64,000 nucleotides of DNA. Source: Wurfbainia villosa. Taxonomy: Eukaryota; Streptophyta; Magnoliopsida; Zingiberales; Zingiberaceae. The number at the start of each line of letters is the position of its first letter. The stretch's first letter is position 1. Of this stretch, positions 1 to 9,962 are shown in pieces. The DNA is taken from positions 59,420,325-59,484,324 of the forward strand of contig CM046005.1 of the NCBI GenBank assembly GCA_025175895.1, written 5' to 3'. The translations under genes and the position numbers were made by a program. Under the pieces are notes generated by a model. That model saw only the letters and a program-made list of their open reading frames with translations. It searched no databases and had not been told where the DNA came from.

Positions 1-1213
1 AGGAACTGTTCTCGAGTCGGACGGCGCTGGAGCTTGGAGGGATTCCGCATGGGGAGGCCGGGGTGAATTCTGTGTGGAGGGAGAAGAATGCAAAAACTGG
101 GAGGGAGAATCCCCTCCTTGGGGAGCTAGAGAAGAGGCAGGGGAGGTGTCGCCTTCCCTTCGGGGTTCATAAATAATTAAGGGTTGAGCTTCCGGTTGGT
201 GGGAAGACAAGGGTAGGAGAGCCGATGAACTTGAAGCTCCTTTCTTGATAAGTCGCAGCTTCTTCCGAGGAGATGACGGAGCCGTTGTGGATTTGCCTCT
301 CTTAGTCAGAGTCTTCTTCTTCTTGGCAGCCTCGATCGACTCCCCTTCCACCAAAGCCTTCTGCATCAGATTATCTACAAGATATACTGGTAAGAAAGAT
401 GAATTCCCTAAAAAGGAAGTCACATTGCAAAATAAATGTCACCCTACCTATAGCAACTGAAGTCGTCAAAGGTAGAGGAGACAATCCAAAGTGGCTTAAG
501 AGGGGAGTTTCTAGCAGATGGTTCGAGCAATAATGCAGCTCTCCTAAGACTCTATACACTTCCGGGAAGGGACATTTGGTCCTCATTTCCTGGAAAGAAG
601 GCAATTCAGGAAGGTCTACCTTCCAAGTATCGGAGTAAGGTAAAGCTTCTGGGAGTTGTACAAAGAAATATAAGGCTTCCCAACCCTTGTGGGAAGTAGG
701 CAGGTTCACAAGGAATTGGCAGTCGGAACGACTAGACAGATAGAAGAGGCCTGCCTTAGAAGACTTTAATTGGAAGAAGCAATGGAATATCTCGGGGGTC
801 AAAGAGAGGTTCAAATGTTGGAACACTATATGGGCTCCCGATAGAATCCGGAAGGAGTTGGGGGTGAATTGGTTCAGAGGTAGTCCATAGAAGTTTAGGA
901 GGTCCAGATAGACCTGTGGTACTGGCAGGGATAGGCCGTTAAGAAATTGTTCATAAAAAAAGCATGTCAAGCCGGGAGGAGGTTTATGAGGTCGATGCAG
1001 TTTGGTCGTGAAACAACATTTTATAGAAGGCTCTATGTAGTTGTTCCTTAGGTTAAAGAAATAATGGTTGCAATCTAACTGAGTTATGGTATGTTCATAC
1101 CAGGCGGGTGAAGAGAGGGTCCTAGGAGCCATGGGTATGAACGAAGCAGAGCACTTACTCGGAGGGTAAAGAAGAATCGTGTGAGGAAAGGAAGAACAGG
1201 GTCGCCGCAACAC
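1..1213 (-). CDS. Antisense gene aORF1 of element G (left copy, exons 1 and part of 2)
   Basis: Exon 1 runs from 1213 (or the in-frame Met at 1132, context MAPRTLSSPAWYEH) down to 448. Exon 2 runs from 386 and leaves the window at 1. Between them lies a 61-bp GT-AG intron. Exon 1 is intact here, whereas the right copy is frameshifted. It encodes a globular segment with motifs NHYFFNLRNN, FRILSGAHIVFQHL and KGWEALYFFV, resembling the plant 'putative gypsy-type transposon' domain found in Tat-lineage elements (family recognised from memory, not by search). Exon 2 begins the basic, Ser/Pro-rich middle. The biochemical role is unknown. It is transcribed against gag-pol, and copia A lies directly upstream. 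Confidence 0.7.
387..447 (-). other. Intron 1 of antisense gene aORF1 (left copy)
   Basis: On the minus strand the donor is ATAG|GTAGGG and the acceptor CCAG|TATATC. The intron is 61 bp and phase 1: the single G left by exon 1 joins TA of exon 2 to make a Val codon, and the exon 2 frame stays open. Unspliced, the frame stops inside this stretch. It is short for a plant intron but has canonical ends. Confidence 0.6.
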
Positions 1214-1297
1214 CGCCGATGAGAATCACGGGAGAAGAAGAAGAACAGGCTGGATTACCAAGCACACTAACCGATACCTAAAATAAGAAGGCGAGGG

Positions 1298-1305
1298 TTT
1301 ATATA
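1298..1305 (-). promoter_or_regulatory. Putative TATA box of antisense gene aORF1
   Basis: TATATAAA on the minus strand, about 165 bp upstream of the Met codon at 1132 and 30 bp inside the copia A insertion point. The same box is at 48406-48413 in the right copy. It is the only good minus-strand TATA between the gene and copia A. No transcript evidence is available. Confidence 0.4.
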
Positions 1306-1329
1306 AGGTTTTCCGCGACGATTCAGCTG

Positions 1330-1334
1330 CACAG
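1330..1334. repeat. Target-site duplication CACAG of copia A
   Basis: CACAG lies immediately left of the LTR that starts at 1335 and again at 9783-9787 immediately right of the LTR that ends at 9782. The right copy has the same pair at 48438-48442 and 56884-56888. A 5-bp duplication fits copia integration. Confidence 0.9.
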
Positions 1335-3199
1335 TGTAGGGAAATCTCGTATGCCAAATGGCATATGCGCAACGGAAAATAGGATCCCTTCCAAGTGATC
1401 CATGCGAAAGCAAACTCGTACAAAATAAATTTCTCTAAACCAAACCTATCTTATAGGAGAGGATTACCTTTGTTGCGTGCCCTTGTTAATCCCGCTTATC
1501 CCTTTAGTTTGTTGGATCTTTAGCACGTTCAAGTGTCCGTGCCTCTATACGTATCCACACGAGCACGCTCTTGTCTCACAAAAGGAAAACTAGAAGAGCT
1601 CTCCTTTACTTCTTGCTAGAGAAGTCCCTAAAGGAGAGGAAGAGAGGGAAAAGGAGAAAGGAAGAAGAAGACTCCTCTTCTTGCTAGCCTACACTCACAA
1701 ACCCACACAACTAAAGCTTCCACCAAGCTTTCTCACAACCACAACACCAAAAACAATCCAAAATGATGCTTTGGCCGGCCACTCCATGGGGCCTTTTATA
1801 GGGTTGGCAAAACCCTTTCACCTCCTACAATTTAATGCAATCCATTGCATTGAGACCCCTTTTGTTTTGGCCGGCCACTTAAGGAGACAAAAACCATTTT
1901 GTCCCCTTCCACCTTATCTAGCTTAGGTGGATGCTTAGGTGGCATGCTTATGTGGCATGCTTATGTGGCATGCTTATGTGGCATTCATGCATGTTGAATT
2001 AATCTTATTAATTCAATTAAGCTTATGTTATCATATTGAATTAATCTTATTAATTCAATTAAGCTTATGTTATCATATTGAATTAATCTTATTAAATCAA
2101 TAAGGTAACATATTGAATTAATCTCATTAAATCAATTAGCTAAAATTCTCATTAAGCTTAAAGTCCAAAAACCATTTTGTACTTAAGCTTATTCCCAAAT
2201 TATTCTAGTCAAACTAGAATACTCTAATTCCTCTAATTATCATGCTCTTTGTGTGTGACCCTATAGGCTCTCATAACGTTGGGACCTAAACTCTTTTAGA
2301 TACACAAGCAATGAGCGGCATCTAGCAATACATCATTGCTACCCAAGTTACGAAATAAGTCAAGATCCGACTAACCTTTCCGTGACTACTATAATATATG
2401 ACCGTGTCCTTCTATCCTTGATATCAGATTGATTAATGAGGCATAGACCGTGTCATCCTCGATCAATCTATGTGTTTCTTGATCCCTGAGTAAACTAACT
2501 CAAACAAATGAGCTCAATATCTCATATTGACTCATTCGAGCATGGCCATGCGTTTTAGTAGTTCTACTCAATCAAGGGGCCCACCGATATCACTCCCGTC
2601 ATATGGAAGGGATAGATCCCATCTACATCACTCACATCCCTCCGCATAATTTGTTACATACCCAGTAATCGCCTTTATGGTCCACCCTGTTACGGGTGAC
2701 GTTTGACGATACCAAAGTACATAACTCCTTATGTAGGGAACCGTAGTGACTTCAGGTCTAAGGACTATTCATACCAATAGTCACATGAGAAAGTTTATGA
2801 CACTCATATAACGATCCATGAAACTTTCTCATGGCGGGTCAGTTCAGTATATATTCTCCAATATATACCCATGTGTCAACTTGATATCATATATCCATGA
2901 CTTGTGAGATCAAGTCATCAATTGACCTACATGCTAGTCTTTATGTATTAATATTGCCCTTGCATATTAATACTCGACTAGGAACATTTAGGAAAGTGTT
3001 CTCTACAGTCTCTCATAATCAATTCTGCCAATTGATGTGCTGTAGATAAGAACCTACTTTTCTAGGGCATTAGTATATTTAAATTAGCTGACACAAGCAA
3101 GATGTAAATATAATAACCAATCCTTTGCCTTTATAGAATATGATACAAAATGTTCCCTATTCAACCATCACATGATTGGTTCTAGGGCTTTAACTAACA
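1335..3199 (-). repeat. Copia A 3' LTR (left copy)
   Basis: 1865 bp, beginning TGTTAGTTAAAG and ending CCTACA when read on the minus strand. It is the undeleted LTR of the pair: the partner at 8321-9782 lacks the segment equivalent to 2465-2871. A TATAAAAG box lies at 1793-1800 (minus), so transcription from this LTR would run toward antisense gene aORF1. Confidence 0.92.
1994..2128. repeat. 42-bp tandem repeat inside the copia A LTR
   Basis: Units start at 1994, 2036 and 2078, each opening TTGAATTAATCTTATTAA, with a shorter degenerate fourth near 2113. Just before it (about 1935-1983) a 13-bp word GCTTATGTGGCAT is repeated. All four copies of this LTR in the window carry the pattern. Confidence 0.85.
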
Positions 3200-3210
3200 A
3201 TCTCCCACTA
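3200..3210 (-). promoter_or_regulatory. Copia A polypurine tract
   Basis: Read on the minus strand, AGTGGGAGAT directly abuts the TG of the 3' LTR. This is the expected place and composition for priming plus-strand cDNA. The right copy has the same tract at 50304-50314. Confidence 0.8.
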
Positions 3211-3496
3211 GCACTAGTACCAATCACTATGATATCTAATACCTAGTGACCTAGTGTGACCATCATGCTTCCTCTTCGCCAAAGCCTTGGTCAATGGATC
3301 CGCGATGTTAGCTTCGCAAGATCAGATATCCTCACATCTCCTCTATCGATGATCTCTCGAATGAGATGGAAGCGCCGCAGATGTGTTTGGTCCGCCGATG
3401 TGATCGAGGTTCCTTAGCTCGCAATAGCCCCATTGTTGTCACAATAGAGGTCTATTGGATCTCGATGCTAGAACTACCCCAAGTTCACGATGAACT

Positions 3497-4181
3497 TCAT
3501 GAGCCAAATGACCTCCTTTCTTTGCATCGAGATCTGCAATATACTCTTGTAGAATCAAGAATGTCTCCGCTTGAACTCTTCCAGCTCACAGCTCCACCAT
3601 TCAGGCAAAACACGTACCCCGATTGCGATCTATAGTCATCCTTGTCTGTTTGGAAGCTTGCATCACTGTAACCCTTTACAGTTAGCTCCTCATTGCCTCC
3701 AAATATAAGGGAATATTCTTTCGTTCTTCGTAAGTACTTAAGAATATTTTTGACTGCTATCCAGTGACTTTCACCTGGATCTGACTGGTATCTACTCGTC
3801 ATGCTCAAAGCATACGAGACGTCAGGACGAGTACAAAGCATGGCGTACATGATAGACCCTATAGCTGATGCATAAGGGATCTTATCCATGCGATCTCTCT
3901 CCTCCTTAGAGGGACATTGAGTCTTGAAAGACTCACACCATGTGATAAGGCAGAAACCCTTTCTTAGAATTTTGCATAGCAAAACGATCTAGCACTTTAT
4001 CAATGTATGTACTCTGACTTAGGCCAAGTAATCTTCTAGATCTATCTCTATAGATCTTGATGCCTAGAATATAGGCAGCTTCACCTAAGTCCTTCATCGA
4101 GAAACAATTCCCTAACCACATCTTCACAGACTGGAGTGAGGGAATATCATTTCCGATGAGAAGTATGTCATCTACATACAA
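3497..4181 (-). pseudogene. Copia A pol, RT C-terminal half and RNase H (left copy)
   Basis: Two overlapping frames (4181-3933 and 3982-3497). They read MYVDDILLIGND, with the RT catalytic YVDD at 4178-4167, then YILGIKIYRDRSRRLLGLSQ, then an RNase H region with SYALSMTSRYQSDPGE and YSDASFQTDKDDYRSQ. A frameshift near 3950 separates them. Below 3530 the RNase H end is scrambled relative to the right copy at 50437-50700. Expected role: cDNA synthesis and removal of the RNA template. Not functional as assembled. Confidence 0.85.
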
Positions 4182-4277
4182 GACAAGAAATACAACTGTG
4201 CTCCCACTATTTCTCTTGTAGACACAAGGCTCATCTTCATTCTTGATGAAACCAAACTCTTTGATTGCATCATCGAA

Positions 4278-5677
4278 TCAAAGATTCCAGCTTCGAGAGG
4301 CTTGCTTTAGTCCATAAATGGACCTTTGCAGTTTGCATACCTTTCCAGGATGCTTTGGATCTTCAAAACCCTCAGGTTGTGTCATGTACACATCCTCGAG
4401 TAGCTTTCCATTCAGAAAAGCGGTTTTGACATCCATCTGCCAGATCTCATAATCATGGTAGGTCAAATAGCAAGTATGATCCGAATGGATTTAAGCATCG
4501 CAATCGGGTGAAAAGGTTTCTTCATAGTCAATACCATGAATTTGTTTGAATCCTTTAACCACCAATCTACCTTTATAGGTATGCTTATTACCATCCATGT
4601 CAGTCTTTACTTTAAAGACCCACTTACACCCAATGGGATTTACCCCTTCAGGTGGATCAACCAAAGTCCATACTTGGTTAGTGTACATGGATTCCATTTC
4701 AGATCTCATGGCCTCTAGCCATTTCTCGGAATCTGGGCTCATCATAGCTTCTTTATAGGATGTAGGCTCGTCAAGATTGATAAGCAATACATCACCGTTG
4801 TCAGTCAAGAGAAAAGAATATCTCTCGGGTTGACGACGGATCCTATTAGATCTACGAAGAGGTTGGTCTACTTGAACAGGTGTTTGTTCCACAACTCTTT
4901 GGGCAACAATTTCTTCATCCACAACACTTTGTGGTGCCTGTTCATTTTCCATCGAAGCCTTAGTGTTATCATCATCTTGAACTTCTTCAAGATGAATTTT
5001 ACTCCCACTAGTATTTCTAGAAATAAATTCTCTTTCTAGAAAGATAGCATTTCTGGCAACAAACACCTTGCCAAGTGTGGGATTGTAAAAGTAATATCCC
5101 TTAGTTTCCTTGGGATATCCTACAAAATAACACTTATCTGATTTGGGTCCTAGTTTATCTGAGACTTGACGTCTAACGTAAGCTTCACAACCCCAAATCT
5201 TTATAAAAGACATTTTGGGACTCTTCCGTCCATATCGTATATGGTGTCTTTTCTATGGCTTTTGATGGAACGCGATTAAGTGTGAAAGCGGCTGTCTCTA
5301 GAGCTAAACCCCAAAAGGAAGTAGGTAGATCAGTCTGGCTCATCATTGATCGTACCATATCTAATAGAGTATGATTTCTCCTCTCGGATACACCATTCCA
5401 TTGTGGTGTTCGGTGGAGTGAGTTGGGATATTATCCCACACTCACCAGTGATCACGAAACTCTTGACTAAGGTATTCACCACCTCGATCCGATCGAAGTA
5501 GCTTAATACGCTTACCAAGTTGGTTTTGTACTTCATTCTTGAATTCTTTGAACTTTTCAAAGGATTCGACTTATGTCTCATCAAATATAAGTAGCCAAAT
5601 CTACTCATATCATCTGAAAGTAATAAAGTACTTATAGCCTCCTCCTGCTTCGACATTGAAAGGGCCACATACATCAA
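4278..5677 (-). pseudogene. Copia A pol, integrase and RT N-terminal half (left copy)
   Basis: Frames 5677-5330, 5213-4491 and 4466-4278. The integrase core is split by indels near 5460 and 5410. Its C-terminal part reads MSFIKIWGCEAYVRRQVSDK. RT follows with WVFKVKTDMDGN, RLVVKGFKQIHGIDYEETFS and YEIWQMDVKTAFLNGKLLED. The frame ends at an in-frame TGA (4278-4280) after ASRSWNL, where related elements have Arg; the right copy has the same stop at 51395-51397. A further indel lies near 4490. Confidence 0.85.
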
Positions 5678-5871
5678 GATGTATGAGTCCTAACAAATCC
5701 GTCGCTCTCTCGCCATGTCCACTAAATGGAGTTTTAGTCATCTTTCCTAAAGACAAGACTCGCATACCTCATATGATTCAAAATCAAATGAGTCCAATAA
5801 TCCATCTTTATGGAGTTGGGATATGCGTTTTCATTTATGTGACCTAGGCGATGCGAGATAGATATGTCCGT

Positions 5872-6262
5872 TCAAATCATTCGATTTGAACCGTTGGTAT
5901 TTACGTTATAAATTGGGTTATCTAAATCTAGAACATAGAGACCATTCATAAGTGGTGCATTACAATAGAACATTTCATTTAAATAAATGGAACAACATTT
6001 GTCCTTTATTATAAAAGAAAAGTTTTTCTTGTCTAAACAAGATACGTAAATTATGTTCTTTGTTAATGCGGTACATAGAAGCACTCCTCTAGTTCTAAGA
6101 TAAGCCGTGGCAAAGACAAAGAATATGTTCCTACAACAAAGACAACTTTGCGCCATTGCCTACTCGTAGGTCCACTTCCCCCTTTGCCATTATTCTACTA
6201 TTTCTCATCCACGCACATTAGTACAAATGTGAGATGCACATCCGTATCTAATACCCATGTAG
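5872..6262 (-). pseudogene. Copia A protease and pre-integrase segment (left copy)
   Basis: Near 6248-6225 the minus strand encodes the aspartic protease site DTGCASHIC, but one base is missing so the motif is spread over two frames. From 6156 to 5872 a frame reads NIIYVSCLDKKNFSF and MNGLYVLDLDNPIYNVN, the stretch that precedes the zinc-binding region of copia integrases. The protease would cut the Gag-Pol precursor. Broken as assembled. Confidence 0.65.
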
Positions 6263-6371
6263 AAGAAATAGATAGATTAACTTCTATAACGTGTATACCG
6301 AGGCGTAAGTCCCACTTCTCTTGTTCTTTACTTCCTCAAGGTAGACTTCAGCCCGCCTAAAGGTCCGGGCC

Positions 6372-7107
6372 TTACCGCAGAATGGAAGCAGTCCCTTCCT
6401 TAGGTACTTTACCTTTACCCTTTGAAGTGGATGAATTGGCCTTGCCTTTGGCTTGGGTCTTACCCTTGCCTTTGCGCTTACCTTTGTCCTTCTTGACCAT
6501 TAGTACATTACTAACTTTCTTCTTGAGATTTGGTTCAGCAGTTCTTAACATGCTGAGAATCTCAGGCAAAGGTTTATCAATTTCATTCATGTTATAATTC
6601 ATGACGAATTGATTGTAATGATTGCGGGATAACATCGGTTGCAATTCTTGGCTCAGTGGAAAACCTAGTCTTTCAAGGTTCTCAACGTACCCAATCATTT
6701 TGAGTACGTGAGTTCCTACAGGTGTTTCTTCTTGCATCTTGCATGCAAAAAGAGCCTTAGACACTTCAAAATGCTCGTGCCTAGCTTATCCTTGATATAG
6801 TTGTTTCAAATGCTCAACCATATCATAGGCATCCATGTTCTCATGTTGCTTCTGAAGCTCAGAGTTCATGGTGGCAAGCATAAGACATGACACATCTAAT
6901 GCGTCATCTTGATGCTTCTTATAAGCATCCTTTTGACGAGTGGCGCGAGGCGGGTATTTCAGGGTAGCTGCTCTAGGACATATAGTTTATGCGTTCTTGC
7001 TTCAGGATAATCCTCAAGTTCCTATACGGTCCAAGAAAGTTTGCTCCATTGAGCTTGTCCTTCTCGAGACAGATCGCAAGTTGAGGGGGTGTCGTGTTAG
7101 ATGACAT
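6372..7107 (-). pseudogene. Copia A gag (left copy)
   Basis: Start codon at 7107 (MSSNTT, then LNLRSVLEKDKLNGANFLDW in the right copy). The readable frame 6764-6372 gives MSKALFACKMQEETPVGTHV, NQFVMNYNMNEIDKPLPEIL and a very Lys-rich tail (KKDKGKRKGKGKTQAKGKAN). This is the copia Gag (UBN2-type) organisation. The first half of the zinc knuckle (CFHC) is seen only in the right copy. Indels at about 6640, 6785 and 6960 break the frame. Gag would form the virus-like particle. Confidence 0.8.
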
Positions 7108-8307
7108 GGTGATCTACAACATTAAAATGCAAAGTTAAGTATCATACCTAAATCATTTAATTAGGCCTTTAATTAAATGAGGCTCCCACTAAATTCTCAT
7201 AGCTACTATTTAGCTATAAATTTATATGGGATAAAGATCCACATCATAATTCGTCTTGAGTTAGCTTTGGCTAATCGCCCAAGACGTAGTATAATTAGGT
7301 AGGCAATCTTTTGCCAATTACATCTGATGTAACTATTTAATAGCTTTGGTTAAGTTTTAGATTAGTTTAGTGTTTATTCCTAAACCAGCTTCCAGGCTGT
7401 GGCGAGGCACAGTGGCCTTCTTGGATATCGGAGCAACGACCACTTCTAAGACAAAGCTGATGTTCGGAAATCACACAAAACTAATGTTAACACTTATGTT
7501 CAAAGCTAATATATGCCTCTACTTTCTTAACCAATTAAGAAAACACTTAATTAAGTCTTAACCAAGACTGATAGCGGGACATCACGATTGTCCACTCACA
7601 CCCCTCCAAGATAAAATGCATTGCTTTGCTTTGGCAAACCCAATAACAAATGATCGAGGAAGTAGTGAGTACCAACTTTGGTAGGCATATCGTTTAGACT
7701 TATTAAGAAATAAACATGTATCATATACATATTAGCATACATCACATATAAGCTAAACTAATCATGCATCACATACAAGCTAAACTAACATGCATCACAT
7801 ACATGCTAAACTAACATGCATCACATACATATTAAACTAACGTGTCATGGTTATGGCCCTTATTCTACAATCTTCTCAAGCCAATGAAAAGATTGATTGG
7901 TCAACCTAGGGATAGCATCTTCTCCTAAGTGCTTCCTTTTGGTTGTCTTTTGTTTTGACTTCCTCCTTGTAACCTCATCTTCCAATGGACCCTCCATCCT
8001 TGTTTTGTACATTACAAAAGGAGAAATACTCGAGTTACATTCGAGTCTAAAACTAATTTTACAACAAGAATATTAAGAGAAAGGCACGACACGCAGGCCG
8101 TATTAAGAATTACAACACACAATCACAAACTTTTTGGGACTAGGCCATAACCATGCACCATGTCATTTTAACTTTTAAAAGACATTGGATATTTTATTAT
8201 GTTTGAAAATTTGCTAATGCAATTATCAACTCATAATAAAATTTATCCTACTTCTATATCACATATAAAATAGAGAAAACCTATTTTTATACGATCTTTC
8301 GCAAGTG
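7108..8307 (-). other. Copia A leader with 26-bp tandem repeat
   Basis: A 1.2-kb AT-rich stretch between primer-binding site and gag with no supportable coding frame. It contains four 26- to 27-bp units starting at 7736, 7763, 7789 and 7815, each with CATCACATA and CTAAACTAA. The repeats recur at 54851-54955 in the right copy. Confidence 0.75.
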
Positions 8308-8319
8308 GCTCTGATACCA
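8308..8319 (-). promoter_or_regulatory. Copia A primer-binding site (tRNA-iMet)
   Basis: TGGTATCAGAGC on the minus strand, one base inside the 5' LTR. It is complementary to the 3' end of plant initiator Met-tRNA, the usual copia primer. It confirms the minus-strand orientation. Confidence 0.95.
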
Positions 8320-8320
8320 C

Positions 8321-9782
8321 TGTAGGGAAATCTCGTATGCCAAATGGCATATGCGCAACGGAAAATAGGATCCCTTCCAAGTGATCCATGCGAAAGCAAA
8401 CTCGTATAAAATAAATTTCTCTAAACCAAACCTATCTTATAGGAGAGGATTACCTTTGTTGCGTGCCCTTGTTAATCCCGCTTATCCCTTTAGTTTGTTG
8501 GATCTTTAGCACGTTCAAGTGTCCGTGCCTCTATACGTATCCACACGAGCACGCTCTTGTCTCACAAAAGGAAAACTAGAAGAGCTCTCCTTTACTTCTT
8601 GCTAGAGAAGTCCCTAAAGGAGAGGAAGAGAGGGAAAAGGAGAAAGGAAGAAGAAGACTCCTCTTCTTGCTAGCCTACACTCACAAACCCACACAACTAA
8701 AGCTTCCACCAAGCTTTCTCACAACCACAACACCAAAAACAATCCAAAATGATGCTTTGGCCGGCCACTCCATGGGGCCTTTTATAGGGTTGGCAAAACC
8801 CTTTCACCTCCTACAATTTAATGCAATCCATTGCATTGAGACCCCTTTTGTTTTGGCCGGCCACTTAAGGAGACAAAAACCATTTTGTCCCCTTCCACCT
8901 TATCTAGCTTAGGTGGATGCTTAGGTGGCATGCTTATGTGGCATGCTTATGTGGCATGCTTATGTGGCATTCATGCATGTTGAATTAATCTTATTAATTC
9001 AATTAAGCTTATGTTATCATATTGAATTAATCTTATTAATTCAATTAAGCTTATGTTATCATATTGAATTAATCTTATTAAATCAATAAGGTAACATATT
9101 GAATTAATCTCATTAAATCAATTAGCTAAAATTCTCATTAAGCTTAAAGTCCAAAAACCATTTTGTACTTAAGCTTATTCCCAAATTATTCTAGTCAAAC
9201 TAGAATACTCTAATTCCTCTAATTATCATGCTCTTTGTGTGTGACCCTATAGGCTCTCATAACGTTGGCAGTGGACCTAAACTCTTTTAGATACACAAGC
9301 AATGAGCGGCATCTAGCAATACATCATTGCTACCCAAGTTACGAAATAAGTCAAGATCCGACTAACCTTTCCATGACTACTATAATATATGACCGTGTCC
9401 TTCTATCCTTGATATCAGATTGATCAATGAGGCATAGACCGTGTCATCCTCGATCTGTGTCAACTTGATATCATATATCCATGACTTGTGAGATCAAGTC
9501 ATCAATTGACCTACATGCTAGTCTTTATGTATTAATATTGCCCTTGCATATTAATACTTGACTAGGAACATTTAGAAAGTGTTCTCTACAGCCTCTCATA
9601 ATCAATTCTGCCAATTGATGTGCTGTAGATAAGAACCTACTTTTCTAGGGCATTATTATATTTAAATTAGCTGGCACAAGCAAGATGTAAATATAATAAC
9701 CAATCCTTTGCCTTTATAGAATATGATACAAAATGTTCCCTATTCAACCATCACATGATTGGTTCTAGGGCTTTAACTAACA
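8321..9782 (-). repeat. Copia A 5' LTR, internally deleted (left copy)
   Basis: 1462 bp with the same ends as the LTR at 1335-3199 but lacking 407 bp (equivalent to 2465-2871; junction near 9453). A TATAAAAG promoter box is at 8779-8786 (minus). The deletion is also in the right copy, so it predates any duplication of the locus. Confidence 0.92.
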
Positions 9783-9962
9783 CACAGAAGGGGAAGGAGA
9801 AGCGGAGCCCATGGGCCCAGTGGGCCTCCTTCAATATACTGGGGGGAGTTATAGGGGAACGGATGGATTTAAGCCGAAGAAATGAAGAATAGGTCAGAAA
9901 CTTTATGTACATTGGAAAGTCAAGCTTATAACTTTGCATGACTATTTTTCGGGGTTGACTAA
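9783..9962 (+). other. Element G 3' untranslated remnant between copia A and the LTR
   Basis: 180 bp of G sequence, starting with the TSD CACAG. I see no gene. A G-rich stretch (GGGGGGAGTTATAGGGG near 9841) could be a polypurine tract but is not adjacent to the LTR. Equivalent to 56884-57063. Confidence 0.7.

Larger units (their letters stand above)
1335..9782 (-). mobile_element. Ty1/copia element A, full length, minus strand (left copy)
   Basis: A complete but broken copia retrotransposon in order on the minus strand: 5' LTR 9782-8321, primer-binding site, leader, gag, protease, integrase, reverse transcriptase, RNase H, polypurine tract, 3' LTR 3199-1335. The domain order PR-IN-RT-RH is diagnostic of Ty1/copia; the Tnt1/Tork-type branch is a tentative placement. 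It sits in the 3' untranslated part of gypsy element G, upstream of and co-directional with the antisense gene. Several frameshifts and one stop break its pol. The same insertion recurs at 48443-56883. Confidence 0.93.

Noticed and set aside
1681..1926. 81-codon frame (MLAYTHKPTQLK...) in all four copia A LTR copies
   Set aside because: It is antisense to the element's transcript. Its recurrence is explained by LTR identity and locus duplication, and one copy (55782) is frameshifted.
8308..8319. tRNA-like match TGGTATCAGAGC as a tRNA gene fragment
   Set aside because: It is a 12-base primer-binding site next to an LTR; no cloverleaf can be drawn around it.
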